Assembly: GCA_013368325.1 (NCBI GenBank)
Contig: JAACJK010000002.1
Span: forward strand, 1,544,715 to 1,608,714
Length of the DNA stretch: 64,000 nucleotides
Direction: 5' to 3'
Source of the DNA: Ephemerocybe angulata
Lineage: Eukaryota; Basidiomycota; Agaricomycetes; Agaricales; Psathyrellaceae
The notes beneath the pieces were generated by a model that was given only the letters and a program-made list of their open reading frames with translations, was not told where the DNA came from and did not search any database. The translations under genes were made by a program, and so were the position numbers. Every line of letters starts with the position of its first letter. Position 1 is the stretch's first letter. Below, piece after piece: positions 35,739 through 46,748 of this stretch.

Positions 35739-38069
35739 GGAGTCCAATTCGCCCTCCTCACGCGAGAATATGGTGGTGGAAGTGGATTAAGTGTCGGAGT
35801 TGGAAGACGCACTGCACGAGGCGGTGCGACGTGGCTACGACGACTGGGGTGTAGCTTGCTGTGCTTGGAATAGAAGCGATGGCTGAGGTGGGCTTTTACG
35901 GTGCTGTATATAAGGGTGTTGTGTGTGTGTAGCTCCGGTACGTCGTGTCCGGGAAGTAGGGAGGAAGCACATAGTCCATGGTGGTGGTTGGGAATCAAGA
36001 TACACGAGGCATGCCGTATAGGCCATCATGATCACGGCCTCAATCACATTCGCCGGCCCGCAGTGCCCATGATAGGCGCCCTAGAATACACAGTATGTAA
36101 AGTGTGAAAGCGCCAAAATCCCGTCGCATACTGCTTTGGATGACAATTATCACGGCGACTGTGTCCCTTTAAGTTGATAGGGCCAGATTGGTCGGGTCCC
36201 GTCGGTGCGCGAAAGATGAGTCGGAGTCATCGATCACAACGTGACGAAAGAGGGGCGGACGGGAATGGTACACGGGCGACTCGGAACCTGGTGGGAGACT
36301 TTTGGAAAACTGGTCGTCTTGAAGCCGACCTGGAAGCGAAGGTTTGTCCGAGATCCAGCTGGCATCAACGGTAGAAATTTGGTGTCCGAAATAACCGCAA
36401 AGGTGAAGACTCCAGGCGGGAGGCGCTAAAATCGGTGAATTGTCTTCTATGGAAGAATATGGAGGGTAAGCCCCGAAGTGGAGGGAGACGTGCTGAGTAT
36501 TCACCAGTCAAGGAATCCCCCACCCATTCTAACCATATACGTCGATCTTCCCACACCCACGTTCTAACCATGCGATACCGGAAAGGAGGTGAGCGGATAG
36601 CAGGCTCTAGCCTCGACACGAAAATGGGGGCATGAGTGCGTCGATTACAGGGTTTGCTTGGAGAGGGCGACGATTCATGAGGAGAGGCCCAGACGCATTG
36701 CAGTAGGGCTGAAAAGCGATCTTCGAGCAGGCTGCGGGGTCAATGCGAAAGAAGGCCGCTTAAGCAGTTGTAGAGATCCGCACGCGTCGTACGAAGAGAC
36801 GTACACTTATGGATTGGATGAGCGGGGGTAAGTGAAGGAGGAAAATCCAGCGTACAACCGAGCGCGAACGGCCAGCGCAGGCGGCTGGGGAGATTTCTGA
36901 TATCACGTAGCTGATCCGAGAGCGCCGTAACCGGGGCTGTGCGTTTCGGCGCTTGTTCGGCGCTTAGACGAGGGCCTTCGCATTCTGTGGACTCTTTCCT
37001 CTGGATCTCACTCTATCGGTATACGATACCGCGGTGCCTCAATTGTGAAAGCAGTTATACGGCTTTCAACTACAGTCGGCATGCAGTATATGGCCCATTC
37101 TAGGGATCATATATTATATTTCTTTACAGCGATTGAGTGGTTCTAGAGTCCCAGCCATCGATACCGGCTTGGTGGCGGGCATAAACCCGCTAGAAGTAGA
37201 CCTCAGAATACCGCTCACATTATCTAGTCAGCACTCACGCGTCTACTCACCAGTCCTTCTCTACAAATGCCTTTCCGGGCGCAGAAACATGACTTCCCAC
37301 ACGGTTTAGTATAATCATCACCTGAGCTCGATCGGAGGCATAGTGCGGGCGCTGAAAATCCGCCCCTCAATTCAATTCGTGGTTATCCGTGTACCGCAGC
37401 ATTGCGTCTATCATTGATATGCTCATTTATTTCACTCTCTACTATGTTCAGAAGTATGGGGACTCTTCTTGCGCCTTCTAAAACCAGGTATGTGCCCAAT
37501 CCGGTTCGGATGATTCAGATTGCGAGTCTCTGATAAGCGTAATAAATAACTATAACTTTCATCTAATCGCGATGGCTAGTGGTCTTGTTACTAGATCCCG
37601 GGATTCACAATGGAGCCTCTTTCCTCTCTACGGCTTCCTCCGCACTGGCGACTACGCTCGTTACTAGTATTAAGATATAGTAGCACTCACGCTCCCTCCC
37701 CAACTCTGAAACTACCGACTAGTACCTTCTATTCCCCCAGATCGTGTTTCATCAGTGCTCAGTCTGGTGAATTATCCGAACGCTTTAGCTACGGTCCACC
37801 ACGCGAGCCGCACAAAACCCTTCGTGTCGCCCTTTCGATCAGTGCAGATACGTCCAGATCATCTTCGAAACACAGAAGCCTGTCTGTATACAGATAGATA
37901 AAGGTGGCGCCAATGCGATGGCTGTGTTGCGGTAGGCTCCAAAAGTATTTATGCGGAGAGTACGAGCTTCTGGTTATAAAGCTAGACTACATATAGAACC
38001 CTCGCAATACAGTTCTCGGTCGTATATTGTACATCGCCCTTCAAGTTCCCTCGCTGAATACCACCTGCT
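35739..38069. other. Intergenic, 2.3 kb, no supported gene
   Basis: Only short frames that overlap on both strands (for example around 36.2-36.6 kb and 37.6-37.9 kb). No domain, RNA gene or repeat was recognised. Confidence 0.45.
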
Positions 38070-39804
38070 ATGAGCCTTTCTCTAGAGCAGCTTGCCTCCC
38101 TCACCAAACATTTCTCTGATTCCATAGCGCTTGAGGTGAGCATTTTCGTCTCGGTATGAGCAAATTGATAGACCTCGTGTGCCGTCGCAGTATATCCAAT
38201 GTGGGTCGTTCTTAAATATACTCCTCACCTCGTTGGCGCAGGAGGCAAGTTTCTTCAATAATAACAGGATTTACTGAGCGCGGCATATTCTAATCCTACC
38301 CTGATATCCTCAGGTTCCGACGATATGGCCGCAGAAATGGAGAGCTGGGAAGATACTGTTTGTTACTGCTCAGTACCCCCTACTAACCATTGCGACCTTC
38401 GGCATCATCGGTAAGTACGTGAGGTATCTTTCATATATGGGTCTTTTCTGACTGCAGATCAAATAGACGGTGATAGAGTCTACTTAACACTCACGCCTAA
38501 TGTGTGTATAGTTCATCGAACAAGTAGTATCAATCAAGTATTAACCAAGCTAATGTAGGTCTGCCGACACTTAGCATTGAGCATAGCCGGTAAGTGGACC
38601 TTCCAGGTGCTATATACGTGGACTGATAAGCCCTTCCAGCGGCGAGGAAAATCTCCAACATATCATCGGAGCGTAAGTTGTACTAGGCTTACGCTGTTTG
38701 CGCACAGGACTCACAACCGCCTATAGTCGTCCTGCTTCTCTGTCTCCATGCGCTGCTTGGGGCGAAATGGAGACACCTGGTGATAATGGTCACCGTTTAC
38801 CTTGTACGTGTGACTATTGATTTGGGTAGACTTGAATTGCTGGGCTAACTAAGGCAAAGGACTCGCTACGGCGTCCTCCATCTTGTCTGCGGAGTACACT
38901 ACATACACATTGCGAGGTACGTGAAGAATCCAGAAGTAACATATAGAAATCTCTGACGAAGTCGAACCAATAAACCAGCGGTCCCCCTCACACAGCTAGA
39001 TCATGAACTTGGCTATGCGTGTTCCTGGGTAGGGAGTGTCCCCGCACATTCTATGCGAGGATATAACATTGCTGCATACATATCATTTGCGAACAGCGCG
39101 TGTCAGTATCGGAACCCGTCCTGATATTGAAAATGGCGAGAGTTACTGACGAGCCGCCATGCTTTTCCAGATTTAGCTCTCTTGACGCTGGTGATCCTGT
39201 ACGTTCGCTACAGAGGCCAGACCGGATTTTTGATCCAGACCATCCGTCGGGATGGTGGGCTATATGTCTTTGTCTTCATTGGTGTGTCCTCAATGTATAT
39301 CACTTATTCATACTGTAACCTCAGACTCATCCACTCGGCAGTTATCCGGCTCCTAAGCGCCATCGTGGCGGCATTCCACCTGGTACATCCAGCCACCTTG
39401 ATGTCAAATACACCTAATAACGCACTGCCCACGATAGAAGCTCGGCTACTATAACTATCTACTCAAGTAAGCCCAGAACCCGCGGTGTTCTGAATTTCGT
39501 TTGCTGATCCAAACCTGATCCAGTGTCATCGGCCAGTACGCACCGTCTCCTCAATTTCAGAACATACATTCCTTGTACTCAACGCAACACCATTACCAGC
39601 CTTCAGACATGGGGACTACCCATCCTCGCATGTCGCTTGCTGCTCAACTTACGCAGAACCGATGACCCGGATATACGTACACGTATCTCGACCATCATTT
39701 TTGACGGAAAATCGGAGGACGACGGCGATGAACAGACTGCCGGAAGACAGGGAGAGTTGGAATTGATGACCCCGTTTGCGGGACTCGGGAGACGAAGAGT
39801 ATGA
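38070..39804 (+). CDS. DUF6533-type multi-pass membrane protein (paralogue of 14311-16538)
   Basis: The ATG at 38070 gives a 22-codon exon (SLSLEQLASLTKHFSD). Exon 2 (38191-38244) reads YIQCGSFLNILLTSLAQE and is followed by a 69-bp GC..AG intron (38245-38313, donor GCAAGT). Exon 3 reads VPTIWPQKWRAGKILFVTAQ, then Y-P-L-L-T-I-A-T-F-G-I-I, as in DUF6533. Later exons give LLLCLHALLGAKWRHLVIMV, QLDHELGYACSWVGSVPAHS, LLTLVILYVRYRGQTGFL, TIRRDGGLYVFVFIGVSSMY and LPILACRLLLNLRRTDD. The end is TGA 39802-39804. Hydrophobic helices alternate with short loops, consistent with an integral membrane protein; the function is unknown. Middle exon borders (38.46-38.65 kb) are uncertain. Confidence 0.7.
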
Positions 39805-40217
39805 GGATGCCGCAGAAACGAGTGTCAGAATAGAGGCGGCCAGTTTATCAGTTTGAAATGTACCTAAATTGTATATTATACTGAATATGCCAGCCTTTGG
39901 TGATCGATCTACAAGACCCTCGAAGGCGAGAGATGATGCCTAGATGCCCAGAGACCCCCGATACTCGTAGAGAGATTGAAGAGATAGAAGACGTCTAGGT
40001 AACTGCCCCGGTTCAGTAATCGCTTAGGCTAATGTGATAGGTACCAGGTCGTTGTGTTCGGAGAACATATCCCCTTGAGTCGGGACATACATCTGCACTA
40101 CAAGTCGTGTATGGTTGCCAATGTCGGTAATCGACACTGCTCTATACCGCGGCATGGCGCTTTTTACCACACGCTCACTTCTCCACATTTTCTTCATGTT
40201 TATTCGAGCACGCATGA
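39805..40217. other. Intergenic, no supported gene
   Basis: The downstream region of the DUF6533 gene; nothing recognised. Confidence 0.4.
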
Positions 40218-40496
40218 CTATCCCACATACTCCCTCGATTTGACAGCTTCAGACCAGCATGCTGCATTGCACGGGATGCAGAAGACTAGGTGGGCGCAGA
40301 GTCCCCCTCGGACGTGGTCCTCTACGGGGAGAACGCATGGGTCTGCAAGGAGTGTTTGTGCTCGGATTTTGGTTTGGTATGCTCTGTCATTGACAAGGGT
40401 GGACTCGTGTTCGGCACAGGCCTCCACGCAGGCAATGTACTCGGGGTTGCGGGGATCCATGCCGAAGAGAGAGCTTGAGGTGGCCTGGAAAGACAT
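40218..40496 (-). CDS. Small Cys-containing hypothetical protein (92 aa)
   Basis: The ATG at 40496 opens MSFQATSSSLFGMDPRN, then YIACVEACAEHES and LCAHLVFCIPCNAACW, TAG 40220-40218. Seven cysteines in 92 residues with C-x-x-x-C and C-x-x-C spacing suggest a small folded or metal-binding protein. No signal peptide is visible. An opposite-strand frame overlaps it, so it could be fortuitous. Confidence 0.35.
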   Translation of the reverse strand: MSFQATSSSLFGMDPRNPEYIACVEACAEHESTLVNDRAYQTKIRAQTLLADPCVLPVEDHVRGGLCAHLVFCIPCNAACWSEAVKSREYVG

Positions 40497-42994
40497 ACTG
40501 GTGGTGAGGCAGAGGGATATGAAGGTGGTGTATGACTGTAGGGGACGAGATGACAATGTAGTTTTGCGTCTGGCCTTCTTTTTAACTGTTTCGATAGCGC
40601 ACAAAGCACTTGCAAACTACGGTGTGGTTCACAGTCGCTTTAATTTGTATGGGTGTCGCTTTGTTGTTGCTTTGCGCGGTCCACGGGAAGGCGATTGTAA
40701 ATACGTCTATCTCGTTGCATTGTCAATTGACCATTCATCTCGAATGGATCGTCGTTGTTCTTTGATTAATCTACCCTGCAAATAGATTCGTCGCTGTAGG
40801 GACACGGGTTTGTTTCAACGCCCACAGGAGCAACATTCGAACCGCCATACCTGCTCTTCCACCCCACTACCCGACCGACTTATTCCACCCAATCTGGGCG
40901 TCGACAGGCGATGCAGAGAGAAGTCGCCAGCCCCTTCACATGCCAATGACCGTCAGCACAGTCATAGTAACCATGATATGGATTTGATTAAGTATCACCC
41001 CAACGTTGCCTGCATCGTGCGCAAATGGACTTCTATCTCTCCGAGGCGACAGTTTGTTTTATACGGTGCCACATCTGCGCTTTGATATAATAAAAGAGAG
41101 ATAGTTACATGGTGGATGGTCATCAAATCTTTCCGTCGTTGAGTCCAATCACCAGGACTAACACCCAACTCTGATAGGATGGATGTAGCCTCTGATTCGA
41201 CTCTTACTCGCAGCACCCAACACGATTGAAACTCGACGCGATGGTCGACGAGCATCAAGTTCAGAATCTAAATCAAAGCCCACCCGAGCAGTGCGAGCAC
41301 CAACCGACCGACTCGGACCCACCAACTACCGAAGGGCACCCGTAGGGACTCAAAATTGAACATAGACGAGTCCACACCCATTTCGAACGCGGGTGCATCA
41401 AGTATACGCCGGTCCGAACGTCGCACGGAATGCACGAACGAAGAGAAAACAGACGAATGAGAAGCGAAGGGACGGACGGACGAGAGAGTCTCAATCGACA
41501 CGGCATAGGAATATACAGTGTACACCAATACATCGAATCCAGCCCAGTACCAAGCGCACGTTTGAACGCCATGCTCAATACACACAGAGGCTGGGAGGCA
41601 ACGAGCGTCACACCATCCACCTAGCGTGATTGCACAGGCCCAGCGGTGCGCTAGCAAGGGTCTTGGAGACGATCAGCGGGAATAGTGGCAGTACGAGAAC
41701 GTAGAGGGTGTACGAAGACCTCGGATGCACGCGCACGATCACACCATAGCCAGCCAGGGGGTACTCCAAGTCCGCCGAGGCGCTCGAAATTCCGAGCGCC
41801 GGGCGCACGCCGAAGGAACCAGAAGGTTGAATGAATCGAAAGGTTTCGAGGAAATGAACTAGCAATTGGATGAATGTGCAATAAAGAAAGGAGGGGCGAA
41901 CGAACGAACACCTCGCAACCCACATAAAGCCCACTTCTCACCCACGCAATACTGACCTGCCGACCTTGAATACACCGGAACACCCACGCATCAGGCTGGG
42001 CCAGCATCGAAAGGTGGGAATCCATTTTAAACGGATATCACAGCGCATCGATGCAGCGGAGCAGTCTGGACCCTGGGTGCTCCTCATATGCCCCACCATC
42101 GTGCAGGTTCACCGAAAATATCGGTGGAAGGATAGGCGAAGGCAGCTGAATGGCTGAAGACAAGGATCATACGTGATGGAACCCATCCAATTTCCAGACG
42201 AATATACCAGCCCATCAATCCAACGACTCATACCCTGTCAAGTCCGACCGGCCGCGAAGTGCTCATCCTGCGACACACCCAGGGGGCGGCGAGCGATGGA
42301 ACGTCGACGCGCGGAAGCGAGGCTCCTGGAGTGACCCCGGAACATTCAATACGCATGGACGACATTCACTTTCAAGGAGCAATGTGCTGTAGGAATAACC
42401 CTCGGCAAATCGCGGGACGGAAGCAAGACTGATATAGGGCACCATCCCCACTCGAGGATAGATAGAACGAGAGAAGCGGATCGAGGGGGACACGCTGACC
42501 CGAGCTGCATCCAACCAAGGTGCCATCCACCTCTCTAGCCCACCCAAGCGTCCGTTGAACCGCCTGAGGAAGCAGCGGATTGACGCAAATGGGCGGGGAT
42601 TGACGTGACTGCACAAGCCCCATGGTTCGGAAGGACGCGTGGGGTACGAGGAAGGGGCGATACGGTGGCTCGGGGCTGTGGAAGAAGAGTGGAGATATAG
42701 CAGGAGTCGGATGGACGGGCGCGGTGCGTACACGATCGCAGGAGGATGGAATGGGAAGCATGGCGCACGTACCTATACGAATGAGAACCCCAGGCCCGCC
42801 ATACCCTCCACCCAACCTCCTTGTGAAGGCAATGGGCTAGTCGCGCGCGACAGAGCTCGAGCCGAGCGTGCGGAGCGGCAGACGACGAATATCGGACATC
42901 GCCGACCTTGAGGTGGTACGAGGCCTAGAAGGAGAGCCCCCATGTTGTCCTATCAGCACCTATGCGAGACTGTTACTGATATGGCGAGTCATAG
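40497..42994. other. Unique sequence left of the satellite, no supported gene
   Basis: Many overlapping short frames on both strands and no splice-consistent gene. The + strand becomes increasingly purine-rich towards the array. Just before the junction (42,960-42,994) the sequence bears no similarity to the satellite unit. Confidence 0.4.
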
Positions 42995-44414
42995 GCAGGC
43001 TCAGGGAGATCGAGGGAAAGTCCGAGAGGGTGACACGGGAACACACGAGGCAGTGCGTGAGAAAGAGATCATGTGAACGCAAGCCATGCGTCAGGGCGAG
43101 GTTTAGGATACATCGTGGATGAGGTCAAGGTGTGCGACGGAGCAAGTCGGTGTGCGGAGATGGTTGAAAATGTTTGGACAAGGGTTAGGAGACAACGCGG
43201 AAGGCAAATGTGTCGGGTTGAATGGAAACAGAACAAGGTGTTTATGCAAGCGAGAAGAGATGCATGTGCAAGACGTGGAGTCCGTTGGGGAGAGGTTTAG
43301 GAAATAAAATGGGGAGAGTTAGGGAAGCGTGGATGTGGTCGATGCATGCGAAATGGAGGGAGGGGTTGGAAAGAAAATGATGCAGGTGGAGAGGAGTGTA
43401 AGGGAGAGGGTTGGACGTTTGAAAGCAAGTCGATCAAGGGTCAGGGAGGTCGAGGGAGAGTTTGAGAGGGTGACACGTGAACGTGCGAGGCAGCACGTGA
43501 GAAAGAGATCATGTGAACGCAAGCAGTGCATTGGGGCGAGGTTTAGGAAAAGACAGCACGGATGAGGTGGAAAGGGAGAAGAGAGTAGTTTGGAATGGGA
43601 CAGGGGACAGAGCGAGTGAGTTGGGAGGAGGGTTAGGCAGGGCATCTTGGATGAAGGGTGTGGGGACAGAGATGGGTGCCGTGTTGGATGCGGGCGGTGA
43701 GAGATGACGCCGAGCGAGATGCATGTGTGTGGGAATCGCAGGGGCATGTGACGGGAATAAACAAGGGCGTTTGGACAATGGTGGGAAAGAGTCATCAAAT
43801 CCGGTTGATGGAAATGATGTGGCGTGGCCGTGGGAATTGCAGATGCGGTCGGGGAAGAGAGCGGCCGTTCGGACGAGGTTTAGGCATCACAGAAGATCAA
43901 TGAATTGGCAAGATTGAGACATGCTGGTGGGTCAAGTGGGAGTGATGTATGTGAAGAACACGGAGGAATGAGAGCATCCGGGAAAGGGTTAGGAAATTGA
44001 GACAAGGCAGTGGTCGTAGAGTGGCGAGTCGCGGTGTGCGGAGATGGTTGAAACCGTTTGGACAAGGGTTAGGAGACAATGCGGAAGACAAATGGAATGG
44101 AAACAGATCGAGGCGTTTGAAAGGAAAGGCAAGCGAGAAGAGATGCATGTGCGATACGGGGAGTCCGTTTGGGAGAGGTTTAGGAAATGGAACGAGAGCG
44201 AGGTGTTTGAACCGAGTTTGAAAGGAAACACAAGCAGACCGTGCGGGAGAGGTTTAGGGAATCAGATGGAGAGAACGGGGAGCGTTGAAGCATGCGCAAT
44301 GGCAGGAGGTGTTTGAAAGGAAATGATGCAGGCGGAGAAGGGCAAGGGAGAGGGTTTGGGAATGGAAATGAAATGAAGAGGGTCGAACATTTGAAAGCGA
44401 GTTGTTGGTGGATC

Positions 44415-45834
44415 GCAGGCTCAGGGAGATCGAGGGAAAGTCCGAGAGGGTGACACGGGAACACACGAGGCAGTGCGTGAGAAAGAGATCATGTGAACGC
44501 AAGCCATGCGTCAGGGCGAGGTTTAGGATACATCGTGGATGAGGTCAAGGTGTGCGACGGAGCAAGTCGGTGTGCGGAGATGGTTGAAAACGTTTGGACA
44601 AGGGTTAGGAGACAACGCGGAAGGCAAATGTGTCGGGTTGAATGGAAACAGAACAAGGTGTTTATGCAAGCGAGAAGAGATGCATGTGCAAGACGTGGAG
44701 TCCGTTGGGGAGAGGTTTAGGAAATAAAATGGGGAGAGTTAGGGAAGCGTGGATGTGGTCGATGCATGCGAAATGGAGGGAGGGGTTGGAAAGAAAATGA
44801 TGCAGGTGGAGAGGAGTGTAAGGGAGAGGGTTGGACGTTTGAAAGCAAGTCGATCAAGGGTCAGGGAGGTCGAGGGAGAGTTTGAGAGGGTGACACGTGA
44901 ACGTGCGAGGCAGCACGTGAGAAAGAGATCATGTGAACGCAAGCAGTGCATTGGGGCGAGGTTTAGGAAAAGACAGCACGGATGAGGTGGAAAGGGAGAA
45001 GAGAGTAGTTTGGAATGGGACAGGGGACAGAGCGAGTGAGTTGGGAGGAGGGTTAGGCAGGGCATCTTGGATGAAGGGTGTGGGGACAGAGATGGGTGCC
45101 GTGTTGGATGCGGGCGGTGAGAGATGACGCCGAGCGAGATGCATGTGTGTGGGAATCGCAGGGGCATGTGACGGGAATAAACAAGGGCGTTTGGACAATG
45201 GTGGGAAAGAGTCATCAAATCCGGTTGATGGAAATGATGTGGCGTGGCCGTGGGAATTGCAGATGCGGTCGGGGAAGAGAGCGGCCGTTCGGACGAGGTT
45301 TAGGCATCACAGAAGATCAATGAATTGGCAAGATTGAGACATGCTGGTGGGTCAAGTGGGAGTGATGTATGTGAAGAACACGGAGGAATGAGAGCATCCG
45401 GGAAAGGGTTAGGAAATTGAGACAAGGCAGTGGTCGTAGAGTGGCGAGTCGCGGTGTGCGGAGATGGTTGAAACCGTTTGGACAAGGGTTAGGAGACAAT
45501 GCGGAAGACAAATGGAATGGAAACAGATCGAGGCGTTTGAAAGGAAAGGCAAGCGAGAAGAGATGCATGTGCGATACGGGGAGTCCGTTTGGGAGAGGTT
45601 TAGGAAATGGAACGAGAGCGAGGTGTTTGAACCGAGTTTGAAAGGAAACACAAGCAGACCGTGCGGGAGAGGTTTAGGGAATCAGATGGAGAGAACGGGG
45701 AGCGTTGAAGCATGCGCAATGGCAGGAGGTGTTTGAAAGGAAATGATGCAGGCGGAGAAGGGCAAGGGAGAGGGTTTGGGAATGGAAATGAAATGAAGAG
45801 GGTCGAACATTTGAAAGCGAGTTGTTGGTGGATC
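44415..45834 (+). repeat. Reference satellite unit (unit 2, family I) with internal duplication
   Basis: The unit contains two diverged versions of the same blocks. The CAGGGAG-TCGAGGGA block to the GCGAGGTTTAGGA word occurs at 44420 and 44862. The GTGTGCGGAGATGGTTGAAA block occurs at about 44571 and 45453. The GCATGCG-AATGG block occurs at about 44764 and 45710. One half is about 440 bp and the other about 980 bp. The longer half has an extra segment (about 44990-45400) with more distant versions of the same words (GTTTGGACAA, GAGATGCATGTG). Confidence 0.85.
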
Positions 45835-46685
45835 GCAGGCTCAGGGAGATCGAGGGAAAGTCCGAGAGGGTGACACGGGAACACACGAGGCAGTGCGTGA
45901 GAAAGAGATCATGTGAACGCAAGCCATGCGTCAGGGCGAGGTTTAGGATACATCGTGGATGAGGTCAAGGTGTGCGACGGAGCAAGTCGGTGTGCGGAGA
46001 TGGTTGAAAACGTTTGGACAAGGGTTAGGAGACAACGCGGAAGGCAAATGTGTCGGGTTGAATGGAAACAGAACAAGGTGTTTATGCAAGCGAGAAGAGA
46101 TGCATGTGCAAGACGTGGAGTCCGTTGGGGAGAGGTTTAGGAAATAAAATGGGGAGAGTTAGGGAAGCGTGGATGTGGTCGATGCATGCGAAATGGAGGG
46201 AGGGGTTGGAAAGAAAATGATGCAGGTGGAGAGGAGTGTAAGGGAGAGGGTTGGACGTTTGAAAGCAAGTCGATCAAGGGTCAGGGAGGTCGAGGGAGAG
46301 TTTGAGAGGGTGACACGTGAACGTGCGAGGCAGCACGTGAGAAAGAGATCATGTGAACGCAAGCAGTGCATTGGGGCGAGGTTTAGGAAAAGACAGCACG
46401 GATGAGGTGGAAAGGGAGAAGAGAGTAGTTTGGAATGGGACAGGGGACAGAGCGAGTGAGTTGGGAGGAGGGTTAGGCAGGGCATCTTGGATGAAGGGTG
46501 TGGGGACAGAGATGGGTGCCGTGTTGGATGCGGGCGGTGAGAGATGACGCCGAGCGAGATGCATGTGTGTGGGAATCGCAGGGGCATGTGACGGGAATAA
46601 ACAAGGGCGTTTGGACAATGGTGGGAAAGAGTCATCAAATCCGGTTGATGGAAATGATGTGGCGTGGCCGTGGGAATTGCAGATC

Positions 46686-46748
46686 GGTTGAGACATGCTG
46701 GTGGGTCAAGTGGGAGTGATGTATGTGAAGAACACGGAGGAATGCATC
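46686..46748 (+). repeat. 63-bp extra segment in satellite unit 3
   Basis: The run from TGAGACATGCTGG to CACGGAGGAAT is a second copy of the segment that follows normally at about 46,820. It is inserted within GCAGATGCGGTCGGGG. It accounts for the 1483-bp length of this unit and looks like a local template-switch duplication. Confidence 0.8.

Noticed and set aside
41268..42815. Several 100-160 codon minus-strand frames before the satellite
   Set aside because: They overlap each other in different frames, are rich in Ser/Arg/Pro as expected from base skew, and show no consistent gene structure.
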